Positions 8,680 to 17,720 are shown, numbered from the stretch's first letter. The stretch: 64,000 bases of DNA from Marinobacter sp. (GCA_029264995.1 JAJUKC010000002.1:1-64000); one strand, 5' to 3'. Made by a program: numbers and translations. The notes: generated by a model from the letters alone, not told the origin.

Positions 8680-9711
8680 TCACGTTGTCTGCCGCTTCCG
8701 GGGCATCAACTCCCGCCAGGCCAGTAGAAGCTGGGTGGCTTCAAGCTCCGGGCTGGCATTATATACGCCCGCGCTCCGGCTTTCCCGAACCCGGTCCAGC
8801 AACTGATGAGCGCGCCACGGCGGGTTGGACCTGGCCAGGTAACTCAACATATCTGCCGCCTCCGGGTCCTGAACCTCGCCCCCGGCACTGCACCGAGCCA
8901 GGTCGGCAGCCCAGCTTTCAAACAACCATAATGTATCGTCCAGCCCCAGCGTTTTGAAGCGGCGGGCGGCATCCCCCACCGTCATCTGGCCTTTCATGAA
9001 CTGCCGAAATGCTTCAAAAGCTTCATCCCTCTGTGGAAGAAACTCACCGGTGGCATACTCCAGCGCCAGCCTGGGGGCGTTCCCCGCCAGCATCAGGCTT
9101 TTGGCCAGGGTTTCCGGCAACGGGCGGGCTGATTCCTCTAATTCTCTTACCCGGGCAGCCAGCCATCGCCCGGCATCCTCGGTATCCGGTAACGGTATGG
9201 TCAGGGCCTGGCAGCGGGATCGTATGGTGGGAAGTACCGGCCGCCCGCTTTCCTGAAGCAGCAACAGAGTCACATCCGGCAAGGGCTCTTCCAGGGTTTT
9301 CAGCAGGGCATTGGCGGCGTTTATGTTGAGCTGATCCGCCCTGTCGACAATGGCCACCTTACGGTGCGCAACCTGGGGCGACGCCACGGCAAACGTCGAA
9401 AGCGCGCGAATCTGATCCACCTTTACCATCCGGGACTTCTCCGGCGCATACACACGGACATCAGGATGACTGTTCGCCGCAATCAACTGACACTGGCGGC
9501 ACTGACCACAGGGTACCGGTGCTCCGATGTCGAGTCCGACCGGCTGGTCGCACAATAGCAACCCCGCAACGGCTTCTGCCCAAGCCCTTTTCCCGACACC
9601 CTGCTCACCAACCACCAGCAGAGCATGAGGCAGGCGGTCCTGAGCAAGGCGCTGTTGTACCGCTGTCCAGGCGCGGCCGAGCCAGGGCATGTCCTTCGCG
9701 ATATCAGTCAT
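8680..9711 (-). CDS. holB: DNA polymerase III subunit delta'
   Basis: A 343-residue clamp-loader subunit. It has the AAA+ N terminus (LPHALLVVGEQGVGKRAWAE), the zinc-binding cysteines CGQCRQCQLI, and the sensor-type region ANALLKTLEEPLPDVTLLLL followed by RSRCQALTIPLP. With delta and tau/gamma it loads the beta clamp. The Walker A motif (GEQGVGKR) is degenerate, as is usual for delta'. The start overlaps the end of the transglutaminase gene by 8 bases, so translation is probably coupled, although the two proteins have unrelated roles. It is followed by pilZ. Confidence 0.95.
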   Translation of the reverse strand: MTDIAKDMPWLGRAWTAVQQRLAQDRLPHALLVVGEQGVGKRAWAEAVAGLLLCDQPVGLDIGAPVPCGQCRQCQLIAANSHPDVRVYAPEKSRMVKVDQIRALSTFAVASPQVAHRKVAIVDRADQLNINAANALLKTLEEPLPDVTLLLLQESGRPVLPTIRSRCQALTIPLPDTEDAGRWLAARVRELEESARPLPETLAKSLMLAGNAPRLALEYATGEFLPQRDEAFEAFRQFMKGQMTVGDAARRFKTLGLDDTLWLFESWAADLARCSAGGEVQDPEAADMLSYLARSNPPWRAHQLLDRVRESRSAGVYNASPELEATQLLLAWRELMPRKRQTT

Positions 9712-11794
9712 GTCGGGGCATCCGTGAAGCGGGTTCAGATTTACGGCGAAGCTGTCGTTTCATCGTTTTCAATAGCCGGGTAAGCCTGCGCGCTTCGTGC
9801 GCGGAAGCTTCCTGAGTTGAGACCGTATAGTAATGGCTGTTTACCGCCCGGGCAAAAAGACGGGCGGACGATTCAACTTCCGGGCGCGCCTCCGACAGGC
9901 GTTCTGCCAGTGTCGCCGGGGTTTCACCGGTACGGACTGGCACTCCCACCTGCTCACACAGCCGATGCCAGGCCACAACTACCCGGCCGAAAGCATCCTT
10001 GCGGGCGCCCCGGCGAACCGACAGAGCCGAGACAACACCTGCAATGAGCAGTGCAGCACCAACCACGCCAGCCGTCAGGTAACCCAGCTCCTTGAGCCCG
10101 AAACCACCTGGCAACCGGGACATCAGATCCATCTGGCTCTGGCCCTGGTAACCCACCACCCAACGCTGCCAATTATAATTGATGCGATCGAGCTGGAGCG
10201 ACGCCCATTGCAGAACCGCGATATCGCCGTAACGTTGGGGCGAAGTCAGATCATTTTCCAGGAAAGAGCCCTCATCGGCGACTGCATCCCGCAAGCCAGA
10301 TTCGATGCGGCTTGGCGCAATGGCAGCTGTCGGGTCCACCCTCACCCAGCCCTGGCCTTCCAGCCAGACCTCCACCCAGGCGTGGGCATCGTACTGACGG
10401 ACAATAAGGTAATCCCCACCAGCCCCGGCGTCGCCGCCCTGGTAACCAACAACAATTCGGGCCGGTATCCCGGCTGCCCGGAAGACAAAGGCTGCAGCGC
10501 CGGCATAGTGAGCACAAAAGCCCCGTTTTTCATCAAACAACAGCGCATCGATACCATCATCCGGCATGGTGGGGGGGCGCAACGTATAAAAGTAGGCTTG
10601 CTCCCGAAAACGCCGGAGCAACGTGTTGACGACCTCGGAATGGGACAGGCCTGCAGACATTTCGCGCGCCAGCTCCCTGGCCCGGGGGTTGCCGGACGAA
10701 GGAAGCTGGAGATAGCGCCGCGCTTCTGCCGGGGAAAGGGCCTCAGCCGGCGCTGGCTCAGAGGAAACCTGGGCCAGACGATAACGCACCGGGCTGTCGG
10801 CCGGGCGCTGAAACCGGAACAAATCCTCCGGCGTGCTTACCACGTTGCCCGAGACCGCTACCGAATTCTCCAGAGAGAACGCCCAGCGCTCATCTGTCGG
10901 CTCCATCAGGATATCGTATTCATTACTTTGCAACGGCCCGACGCCGCCATCGTTGTCTACTCTTGCGGGTCGCCGAAAACCATCGGAGTCCCTCTGACGC
11001 CAGGTTTCGTCGTCCAGATAGTCGAGGATCAAACCCCGCCAGTAACGCTCCCGATACGGCGGCGACTCGCCCCCGAAAGTTACCCTGAACGCCCTTTCAC
11101 TGCTCTGGGCCAAATTGGAAATATCACCCGGGCGCATAGTGTCGGAAATGCCGCTGCGGGCCTCTCCAGAAACCAGTGGCACACTCCAGAGCGGCGCCAT
11201 GCGCGGAAAAAACACGAAAAGCAGCACAACCACCGGAAGGGTTTTCAGCACCAGTAAACCCAGGCGCTTCCAGCCAGCCCTCAGGCTCCCGGGAAGATCA
11301 GGCGCGTTAAGAATCTGCAGGCCCACCATCAGGCAGCCAATAGCCGCGAAGGTCAGTAACGCCCAGGCAATGTCCTGCTTGAACAGGAAGTTCACGGCCG
11401 CGAGATAAACCTGAATAAAGAAAAGCACATAGAAATCCCGGGCGGAGCGGGTTTCGAGCCATTTCAACCCAACGGCCAATACGAAGAACGAGGCGGCGGT
11501 ATCCACTGTGAAGCGGCCCTGCACGGTGGCCACGTAGACGCCAATCAGAGCCACCATGATTCCGGTACGCAGCAACCGCCCTGGCAGTTTTACCCGGCCC
11601 TTTTGCGCCAACCAGCGCCAACCCGCCAGTACTGCACAGGCTGCAATGAGCCACCAAGGCAGCCGGTCCCACTGGGGAACCAGAAGCAGCGCAAAACTGG
11701 CAATCAACCACAATAGCGCGTTACCGGGGATGGCTTCGATCGGTGCCTGTTCTGCCGGTTTTGCGGAGAAAACTCTGGCCATGATCGTGCTCAT
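9704..11794 (-). CDS. TgpA-like transglutaminase-domain membrane protein
   Basis: A 696-residue protein with several N-terminal transmembrane helices (first about 200 residues), a periplasmic transglutaminase-like domain and another helix (YLTAGVVGAALLIAGVVSAL) before a cytoplasmic tail. The catalytic Cys is in EKRGFCAHYAGAAAFVFRAA, followed by His/Asp in YDAHAWVEVWLEG and GWVRVDPTAA. This architecture (DUF3488, transglut_core, DUF4129) matches TgpA of Pseudomonas, described as essential there with an unknown substrate. ATG at 11794 overlaps the DUF58 stop (ATGA). DUF58-TgpA is a standard pair, but the MoxR ATPase that normally precedes it is absent here. Confidence 0.92.
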   Translation of the reverse strand: MSTIMARVFSAKPAEQAPIEAIPGNALLWLIASFALLLVPQWDRLPWWLIAACAVLAGWRWLAQKGRVKLPGRLLRTGIMVALIGVYVATVQGRFTVDTAASFFVLAVGLKWLETRSARDFYVLFFIQVYLAAVNFLFKQDIAWALLTFAAIGCLMVGLQILNAPDLPGSLRAGWKRLGLLVLKTLPVVVLLFVFFPRMAPLWSVPLVSGEARSGISDTMRPGDISNLAQSSERAFRVTFGGESPPYRERYWRGLILDYLDDETWRQRDSDGFRRPARVDNDGGVGPLQSNEYDILMEPTDERWAFSLENSVAVSGNVVSTPEDLFRFQRPADSPVRYRLAQVSSEPAPAEALSPAEARRYLQLPSSGNPRARELAREMSAGLSHSEVVNTLLRRFREQAYFYTLRPPTMPDDGIDALLFDEKRGFCAHYAGAAAFVFRAAGIPARIVVGYQGGDAGAGGDYLIVRQYDAHAWVEVWLEGQGWVRVDPTAAIAPSRIESGLRDAVADEGSFLENDLTSPQRYGDIAVLQWASLQLDRINYNWQRWVVGYQGQSQMDLMSRLPGGFGLKELGYLTAGVVGAALLIAGVVSALSVRRGARKDAFGRVVVAWHRLCEQVGVPVRTGETPATLAERLSEARPEVESSARLFARAVNSHYYTVSTQEASAHEARRLTRLLKTMKRQLRRKSEPASRMPRHD

Positions 11795-12813
11795 GCCGAC
11801 ACTCCCGCTTTCCCATTCTCGGCCTGACGGGTACCAAAAGGCTGACCATCAGGATCCCTCGGCGGTTGCTCGCCCCACACCGCAAGCGCGCGCAGACAAC
11901 GTTCTCCATGCAGTGAACCACTGTCCGGCTCAATGGTATCGCCGGGCAAACTGAGACCAAACCTTGCGTTCTTCTGAACCCGGTCTGCCACCATCCAGGC
12001 CAGATAACTCAGCCGCAACTCGGTATCAACACCCGGAAAGGCATGAAAATCCAGCCAGTGCGGACTGCCCTGCTCACCCTGCCAGTCAGCCACAATCATC
12101 TGACCCGTGCGTGCAAAGCGTTTCCACATAACCCGCTGGCTCATATCGCCTTCACGCCAGGGACGAAGATCGGCATTGTCCTGGCCGGACACGGGCGCAG
12201 ACGAAGCGGCTTCGCTACCATCGTGAACAGTTCCGGCGGTATCCGGTGCGGGTAAGGGCCTGGGAAACGCTACTCCGGAAGACGCCGGACGCAACCAGGA
12301 CCAGGCCTTTAACAGCCCGAACGGAAAACGGGTTTCGATACGGATCCGGTCCGGGCGAAGATAGCCGCGATAAGCTGACGGCACCGGCAGTACCACATCC
12401 CGGGATTCACCGAGGGAAACGTGCACGCCCTCAACCGATGAATCCTCGACTGACAGGACAAGACCGAGGCCAGCATCCTTACCTGCGGTGACTCGCAGTA
12501 AAAACGGAACGTCGTCGCCCGCGCGGCCCTCACCGGGCCGGACCAGAGCAACGGAAAGACCTGAAAGATTTCTGTGGGTCTGGTGCATAGCCCCCACAAA
12601 CAGGGCGCCGAGAAGAAACGTGAGCAGGTAGATAAGACTGTTCTGGTAGTTGATCCCGGTAATCAGCATGATCAACAGCAACAAGCCATACACCACTCCA
12701 GCCGCCGTAGGCAGAATAAAAATGTTCTTCTGGCTGAGAATCTGGCTGTCGGCTCTTGGAATGCGACGATTGATCCATCGTCGCCAACGGGTGTTTAAAG
12801 AATTTCGCATCAT
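11791..12813 (-). CDS. DUF58 domain-containing membrane protein
   Basis: A 340-residue protein. Two hydrophobic helices lie at about residues 33-80 (AAGVVYGLLLLIMLITG and SLIYLLTFLLGALFVGAM), followed by a soluble domain with the DUF58 hallmark LRPWREGDMSQRVMWKRFAR. DUF58 proteins are VWA-related partners of MoxR ATPases. An AGGAG sits only one base before the ATG at 12813, so the second ATG at 12810 may be used instead. It heads the seven-gene unit; the 254-base upstream gap has no MoxR gene. The closest MoxR in this window is at 48036, with other partners. Confidence 0.9.
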   Translation of the reverse strand: MMRNSLNTRWRRWINRRIPRADSQILSQKNIFILPTAAGVVYGLLLLIMLITGINYQNSLIYLLTFLLGALFVGAMHQTHRNLSGLSVALVRPGEGRAGDDVPFLLRVTAGKDAGLGLVLSVEDSSVEGVHVSLGESRDVVLPVPSAYRGYLRPDRIRIETRFPFGLLKAWSWLRPASSGVAFPRPLPAPDTAGTVHDGSEAASSAPVSGQDNADLRPWREGDMSQRVMWKRFARTGQMIVADWQGEQGSPHWLDFHAFPGVDTELRLSYLAWMVADRVQKNARFGLSLPGDTIEPDSGSLHGERCLRALAVWGEQPPRDPDGQPFGTRQAENGKAGVSA

Positions 12814-13067
12814 GCTCCTGCGACTGGATTCAGGCCTATAAGTTCACGGAATGTGGCTTCAAGCAACCCGAACATAAAACCATAAAAGTCATGGTTCCTT
12901 AAATATTTACCCCTGGGCACCGGATTCTGATCACACACCAGGCACTTTACGGTTGAAAAACTGTCGGACAAACCGAATACTCAAAAGTAATAGTATGAAG
13001 CGTATTGACTGAAGCCGTACACTCAGCAGCGCCTCTTTTGAACCGATTCAGCATGAGGCAATCCCAA

Positions 13068-13679
13068 ATGCGTCGCACACTGCTTGCAGCCGCAATCACG
13101 GCCACCACTCTCACACCGGCCTGGGCCGGCGTGCAAACCATGACCTCCGACGAGATGGTAGAAACCTACGTGGAGGATTCCGCCGTTATTGTTGTCCCGC
13201 GCCAACAACAGAAGTCAGAGGCGGATCGGGAAAAGATCATCCGCGCCCTCACCATCTCGCCAGGTGAGCCTGTTCTGAGCGAAGCTGAAGAGGAAGCGTA
13301 TCGGGAAGCTCTTCAGCGCTATCTTGATGAGGGCAAGAAAGATGCGCTGTCCGATGCCGAAGAGGAATTCCTGCGCAGAGCCCTGCTGCTTCCGGTCGAC
13401 GAACTGGCCAGAGCACAGCCACCTGCGGACTTCACCCCGAGAACACTGCCCATTATCTTTGGTCAGCAACCGGAAATTCCGGACGCCCCCTTCACCCAGA
13501 CTTTCCTGAATGATCAGTTGGGCATTGGCTTCGATGGCCAGAATCTGAATTTCAGTATCGGCAATCCGCCGGGCATTGATCAGATCCAGATCCCGGAAGC
13601 CATAAACGAAGGCCCTATTACGCTGACGCCGCGACCAGGCGGCGGGTTTGATCTTTCCATTCAGGTGCCCGATCAGTAA
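13068..13679 (+). CDS. exported protein of unknown function
   Basis: A 203-residue protein with a clear signal peptide (MRRTLLAAAITATTLTPAWA, cleavage probably after AWA). The mature part is rich in Glu and Ala, with a helical segment (PVLSEAEEEAYREALQRYL, LSDAEEEFLRRALLLP) and a C-terminal beta-like region (LNFSIGNPPGIDQIQIPEA). I do not recognise a family. I chose 13068 because GAGG lies nine bases upstream; an in-frame ATG at 13053 has no such site. A strong terminator follows at 13701. It is convergent with the DUF6160-like gene, also exported. Confidence 0.75.
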   Translation: MRRTLLAAAITATTLTPAWAGVQTMTSDEMVETYVEDSAVIVVPRQQQKSEADREKIIRALTISPGEPVLSEAEEEAYREALQRYLDEGKKDALSDAEEEFLRRALLLPVDELARAQPPADFTPRTLPIIFGQQPEIPDAPFTQTFLNDQLGIGFDGQNLNFSIGNPPGIDQIQIPEAINEGPITLTPRPGGGFDLSIQVPDQ

Positions 13680-13700
13680 TTGCCCCACCCCTGAAACGAA

Positions 13701-13731
13701 AAGCGGCGACCAGAACGGTCGCCGCTTTTTT
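13701..13731 (+). terminator. Rho-independent terminator of the exported-protein gene
   Basis: AAGCGGCGACC, a short loop, GGTCGCCGCTT, then TTTT. The stem is perfect and GC-rich, starting 22 bases after the stop codon at 13679. Confidence 0.9.
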
Positions 13732-13751
13732 GTCTGCTGATTCGGTCAGAC

Positions 13752-13779
13752 AAAAAAACGCCCCGCAGCGCGGGGCGTT
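13752..13779 (-). terminator. Rho-independent terminator of the DUF6160-like gene
   Basis: A perfect 10-base stem AACGCCCCGC / GCGGGGCGTT with a 3-base loop. Read on the minus strand it is followed by a run of seven T. It lies 28 bases after the stop codon at 13807, back to back with the plus-strand terminator. Confidence 0.9.
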
Positions 13780-13806
13780 ATCACCATTTTACGGTGTCAG
13801 GTCAAC

Positions 13807-14625
13807 TTACTGGTGACCGTATACCTTCATGGTGGTGTTGGTCACAGCCAGGTTGTCCACTCGGAAGGAACCGATGGACTCACCGCCGATCTCAACCGCG
13901 CCTACACCGATGTCAGCTACGAAGGAAGGAATGCTGATTTCCAGAGCGTCGCCACCAGTAGCGGCAGAAGTGCCCTTGCCAACAGTGATCTGTGCCTGGG
14001 CAAACATGCTCGCTGCGTCAACAGCGCCGCCATTCTCGTAGTAGGTAGCACCGTAAACGGTCAGGTCACGCACGTTAACACCCAGGAAGTCCACGTCCAT
14101 ATCCATATCAGTCACGTTGAAGCCAACGTTCATGATCAGGTCGTCAGTGGCGGTATCCACACGGATGTTCAGCAGGCCGAGGTTACCCTCGATACCGATG
14201 TTGCTGGCCAGCAGAGTGGAGTCGCCGCTGCCGTCAGTGGCGTTCAGAGAGGCAGAGCCAACAGCCACGGCGAAGTCGATCGGAGCGCCAGAGATGCTGT
14301 GAACATCAATCACGGCATCGCCGTCTGCTTCAACATCGATGTCAATCAGCAGGTCGTCCAGCATGCCGGAAACGCCGGTTACAACACCGTTGGCATCACG
14401 CTCTACAGAGCCACCACCGATGAAGATATCGTTGACTGCCAGGTAACCTTCGTCAGTGTAGCGGAACTCACCGATGGAAACTTCGGTTTCCAGCTCGATG
14501 GTCACACCGGCCTGACCGGTAACGTTGCCCATAGTGGTGTCGTCAAGCGCCTTCAGGTCGGCTTGAGCGGCAAAAGGAGCTGCAGCAACGGCTGTTGCCA
14601 GTGCAATTTTTTTCAGGCCTTTCAT
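13807..14625 (-). CDS. DUF6160-like exported protein (FilA-related N terminus)
   Basis: A 272-residue exported protein. After a signal peptide (MKGLKKIALATAVAAAPFAAQA) comes the motif LKALDDTTMGNVTGQAGVTI, typical of a family of surface or pilus-associated proteins (DUF6160, Acinetobacter FilA-like). The rest is Asp- and Val-rich beta-strand sequence with repeated patterns such as DLIMNVGFNVTDMDMDVDF. Cysteines are lacking. TAGGAG precedes the ATG. The role is unknown; the family is thought to be cell-surface associated, which I infer from recalled relatives. Its upstream region contains a striking inverted repeat, and it has its own terminator, so it is probably monocistronic and abundant. 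Confidence 0.78.
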   Translation of the reverse strand: MKGLKKIALATAVAAAPFAAQADLKALDDTTMGNVTGQAGVTIELETEVSIGEFRYTDEGYLAVNDIFIGGGSVERDANGVVTGVSGMLDDLLIDIDVEADGDAVIDVHSISGAPIDFAVAVGSASLNATDGSGDSTLLASNIGIEGNLGLLNIRVDTATDDLIMNVGFNVTDMDMDVDFLGVNVRDLTVYGATYYENGGAVDAASMFAQAQITVGKGTSAATGGDALEISIPSFVADIGVGAVEIGGESIGSFRVDNLAVTNTTMKVYGHQ

Positions 14626-14683
14626 AACGTTCTCCTAATTGGAACAGTTTGTTGTTATTTCCATGTCATGCAGACTGTTTGGT

Positions 14684-14714
14684 GTACTTTTGTATCTGCA
14701 CGGATACAGAGTAC
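14684..14714. promoter_or_regulatory. Inverted repeat upstream of the DUF6160-like gene
   Basis: GTACT-TT-TGTATC and GATACA-G-AGTAC pair around TGCACG, an interrupted palindrome of about 31 bases located 59-89 bases before the start codon. It may be an operator or an mRNA leader hairpin. No T-tract follows on either strand, so it is not a terminator. Confidence 0.5.
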
Positions 14715-14784
14715 TGCAGAGGTAACTGAATGTTCCGTGACCACCTTCACGTAATCGATACTTGGATTGTCGGACAAGTAGGCG

Positions 14785-15333
14785 CTATTCAGCCGACTCC
14801 TCATCAATATTGATATTGAAGATCTTGTTATCCATCTCCACAACAATCTGCTCGCCAAAACGGGCTTTTCCATCCTCAACGGTAAAAGGCACCAGCTGGG
14901 CCAGCGTCGGGCCGAAGATATGCTCCATCTCGACCACTAATACCCGATCCGCTTCAGACTCTTTATTCGGATTGGCTGTAGTGTAGAAGACGGCCGTCGC
15001 ACCAATTTTGCCCTTCTTGACCAGCGCGATCAGCGAGCGTCGGAGCACCTCCAATGCGACATCCGCCGGCATTTCCTCGATCTGCTTGATACGAATCGTC
15101 TTGGCTTTGTCTCCGGTGTCGGTCACCACAGCGAACGGCTTGACTCCGCCAGACACCACGATCCTGTCCTCCAGATCATCGACACCCTTCTGGTACATCC
15201 GCTCAAACTGCTCCTGGATCATCTTCTTGATTTCAGTTTCAGACGGCTGCTGCGCATTGGCGTATCCCGGCACCATCAGCACCGGAACAAGAAACATCAG
15301 AAAGGTCATCAAACGGGATTTTAGCTGTGTCAT
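14785..15333 (-). CDS. exported protein of unknown function
   Basis: A 182-residue protein with signal peptide (MTQLKSRLMTFLMFLVPVLM, cleaved after YANA). The mature part starts with a helical segment (SETEIKKMIQEQFERMYQKG), followed by an alternating alpha/beta region (DRIVVSGGVKPFAVVTDTG, ADRVLVVEMEHIFGPTLAQL). I do not recognise the family. ATG at 15333 is preceded by GGAG, which favours it over the longer frame to 15366. It follows the DUF6160-like gene upstream on the same strand with 159 bases between, and is divergent from pabB. Confidence 0.75.
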   Translation of the reverse strand: MTQLKSRLMTFLMFLVPVLMVPGYANAQQPSETEIKKMIQEQFERMYQKGVDDLEDRIVVSGGVKPFAVVTDTGDKAKTIRIKQIEEMPADVALEVLRRSLIALVKKGKIGATAVFYTTANPNKESEADRVLVVEMEHIFGPTLAQLVPFTVEDGKARFGEQIVVEMDNKIFNINIDEESAE

Positions 15334-15549
15334 ACCTACTCCACTTTCCTCAAAAAGCTCGCGCAACAGGAGCGCACGGCTTTCACATTGTTTTTATGCT
15401 GGGGGTGCCCTGCTATCTCGGTTAGAATAGCCACCGGCTTTTTCTCCCCGTCCGAACAGGACGCTATTTCATTAGATCAGTGCCGCCGCAAACGCTACAA
15501 CGCTGTTTTTGTGGCCTGTTTATCATTTCAGCAAGATTCCGGAGGACCA

Positions 15550-16899
15550 TTGGGCCGGGCAACAACGCGGGAACTTACCCGGGCGACCTACCGCCAGCTT
15601 ATGATGCATGCCTGCCGGGCATCCGATTTCGTTTTTCTTGGTAGCACAGGCGATAGCTCCCGTCGCGGCACCTTATGTGGCTTCTCAGCCATGGCCGTGT
15701 GCTCGAAGGAACTCACTGGTGATAGTACGCCCCCCATTGATACCGCCAGTCTCGCCCGGGAAATGGAAGAGCTTGCCGCGCCTTTTCAGGTCGAGCACGG
15801 CACACACCAGAGTCATATCGCCGGCGGCTGGATCGGGTATCTCAGTTACGAACTGGGCTACGCCCGGGAGCGGCGGCTGGCGCAACTGACCCACGCCTCC
15901 ACCGTTCCGTTAATGCACGCCGGGCTCTATCTCTGGACCGCAAGTTTTAACCGAAATAGCGGTCGCTACTGTCTCTGGATTCACCCGGCATGCCCTGCTC
16001 CAATTCGGGATCAGATTGAAGAATGGCTTTCGGCCCCGGCAAACCACCAGATGCACTGGCACATGGAAGCCCCGTTTGCGCCGGCGCAAACGCCAGGAGA
16101 ATTCAAATCGGGTGTCGAAGCCATCAAGCGCTACATAGAAGCAGGCGATTGTTATCAGGCCAACCTGTCCCAGGCATTCTCTGGCAAATTCTGCGGCCAT
16201 CCATGGCTCGCCTTCGAGAAGCTCACGGAAGCCAACCCGACGCCCTACAGCGCCTTCCTGAGAGCCGGAGACGACTCGATTCTCTCCATATCGCCCGAGC
16301 GGTTTCTGAAAATAGATCAGGGTGTAGTCGAGACCAGCCCCATCAAAGGTACACGCCCCCGGGGCTCGTCGCCGGAATCCGATATCAATTTGGCGAATGA
16401 ACTTCAGGCATCCGAGAAAGACCGTGCCGAGAACCTGATGATTGTGGATCTGTTGCGGAACGATCTCAGCCTCCACGCTGAGGCCGGAAGCGTGCAGGTT
16501 GAGCAGCTGTTTGCCCTGGAGTCCTACGCCAACGTCCACCACCTGGTCAGCCATATCAAGGCCAGGTTAAAACCGGGAATCAGCCCGCTTCAGGCGTTGT
16601 TTGATGCCTTTCCTGGCGGCTCCATCACGGGTGCTCCGAAAATCCGGGCGATGGAAATCATTCGGGAGCTAGAGCCGCACTGGCGCGGGCCCTATTGCGG
16701 GTCTGTCTTCTATTACGGACTTGATGGCCGGCTGGACAGCAACATCGCAATACGAACCCTGCTGTGCGAGTCCAGCGGTACGATTCGTTGTTGGGGGGGC
16801 GGAGGCATTGTGGCGGATTCTGACCCGGAGGCCGAGTATCAGGAGACACTCACCAAGGTCAAACCACTGATGGACTTTCTGGAAAAGCTGAAGCTCTGA
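15550..16899 (+). CDS. pabB: aminodeoxychorismate synthase component I (TTG start)
   Basis: A 449-residue chorismate-utilising enzyme, which with PabA makes 4-amino-4-deoxychorismate for folate synthesis. Chorismate-binding motifs are clear: QANLSQAFSGKF, SISPERFLKI, TSPIKGTRPRG, ENLMIVDLLRNDL and FPGGSITGAPKIRAMEII. The PIKGTRPRG form with Lys distinguishes PabB from TrpE, which has PIAGT. There is no suitable ATG. The frame reaches back to 15388 but the leading 54 residues are not PabB-like, whereas the TTG at 15550 has GGAGG four bases upstream and gives the family's normal length (about 450). It is convergent with thrH. Confidence 0.94.
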   Translation: MGRATTRELTRATYRQLMMHACRASDFVFLGSTGDSSRRGTLCGFSAMAVCSKELTGDSTPPIDTASLAREMEELAAPFQVEHGTHQSHIAGGWIGYLSYELGYARERRLAQLTHASTVPLMHAGLYLWTASFNRNSGRYCLWIHPACPAPIRDQIEEWLSAPANHQMHWHMEAPFAPAQTPGEFKSGVEAIKRYIEAGDCYQANLSQAFSGKFCGHPWLAFEKLTEANPTPYSAFLRAGDDSILSISPERFLKIDQGVVETSPIKGTRPRGSSPESDINLANELQASEKDRAENLMIVDLLRNDLSLHAEAGSVQVEQLFALESYANVHHLVSHIKARLKPGISPLQALFDAFPGGSITGAPKIRAMEIIRELEPHWRGPYCGSVFYYGLDGRLDSNIAIRTLLCESSGTIRCWGGGGIVADSDPEAEYQETLTKVKPLMDFLEKLKL

Positions 16900-16935
16900 T
16901 CTGCACCACAGCCGCACAGCCGCGGCGCAGATCAG
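16896..16935. other. Stem-loop at the pabB 3' end
   Basis: CTGATCTGC (overlapping the pabB stop codon) pairs with GCAGATCAG across 22 bases that can themselves fold. There is no T-tract on either side, so termination by this hairpin alone is uncertain. Confidence 0.35.
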
Positions 16936-16947
16936 CGATTCGAACGA

Positions 16948-17562
16948 TCAGGCGCTGTGAATCGCGCTCGCCTTCAGGAATTCCTGTTTCAGATCGTCAA
17001 AATTGTGCACCGCCGGGAACTGCGGGAACTCATCGATAACGTTCTGGGGCGCGTGGAACAGAATGCCCGCCTCTGCCTGGCCGAGCATGGTGGTATCGTT
17101 GTAGGAGTCGCCAGCGGCAATCACCCGGTAGTTCAACAACTGGAATGCACGCACAGACTGGCGTTTCGGATCCCGCTGACGCAGCAGGTAATTGGTGATC
17201 TGGCCACTCTCCGCCACTTCCAGCTTGTGACACAGCAACGCCGGATAGCCGAGTTTCTTCATCAGCGGCATGGCGAACTCGTAAAAGGTATCGGAGAGAA
17301 TCACCACCTGGAAGCGCTCACGCAGCCAGTCGAGGAATTCCCGAGCGCCTGGCAGTGGGTCCAGGGTACCGATGACTTCCTGGATCTCCGGCAGGCCATA
17401 GCCGTGCTGGTCCAGAATGCGCAGGCGCTGCTTCATCAAGACATCGTAATCAGGAATATCCCGGGTGGTTGCCTTGAGTTCTTCAATGCCGGTTTTTTCT
17501 GCAAAGGCGATCCAGATTTCCGGGATGAGTACGCCCTCAAGGTCAAGACATGCGAGTTCCAC
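16948..17562 (-). CDS. thrH: bifunctional phosphoserine phosphatase / homoserine phosphotransferase
   Basis: A 204-residue HAD-superfamily enzyme of the ThrH type. In Pseudomonas this protein dephosphorylates phosphoserine and can transfer the phosphate to homoserine, linking serine and threonine synthesis. HAD motifs are visible: LDLEGVLIPE (motif I nucleophile Asp), LSDTFYEFAMPLMKKLG (motif II), and AAGDSYNDTTMLGQA (motif IV). DLEG in place of the common DMDS is the ThrH pattern. The length is normal. It is monocistronic and divergent from cysH. Confidence 0.95.
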   Translation of the reverse strand: MELACLDLEGVLIPEIWIAFAEKTGIEELKATTRDIPDYDVLMKQRLRILDQHGYGLPEIQEVIGTLDPLPGAREFLDWLRERFQVVILSDTFYEFAMPLMKKLGYPALLCHKLEVAESGQITNYLLRQRDPKRQSVRAFQLLNYRVIAAGDSYNDTTMLGQAEAGILFHAPQNVIDEFPQFPAVHNFDDLKQEFLKASAIHSA

Positions 17563-17680
17563 AACGGTCTCCTGAACGATAAATAAAAAATTGAGGCAAC
17601 TGCGCCCCGGTTGGTGGGCGTATGATATGAAAAAGCGCGGCCAAATGCATCGTGTATCCGATGTTGCCCATCTTTGATGG

Positions 17681-17720
17681 CATAAAGATATAGATCCTCA
17701 TTCCTTCAGGGCATTAAAGG
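17681..17720 (+). promoter_or_regulatory. Possible CysB-dependent control region of cysH
   Basis: The AT-rich stretch CATAAAGATATAGATCCTCA followed by TTCCTTCAGGGCATTAAAGG resembles the ATAAAG...ATTCCTT elements that I recall in CysB-activated promoters. It lies 43-82 bases before cysH, and cysB itself is the next gene but one. The assignment rests on motif resemblance and gene context only. Confidence 0.35.

Noticed and set aside
9833..11257. 474-codon open frame antisense to the transglutaminase gene
   Set aside because: The minus-strand gene has the catalytic motifs and operon overlaps; the plus-strand frame has none.
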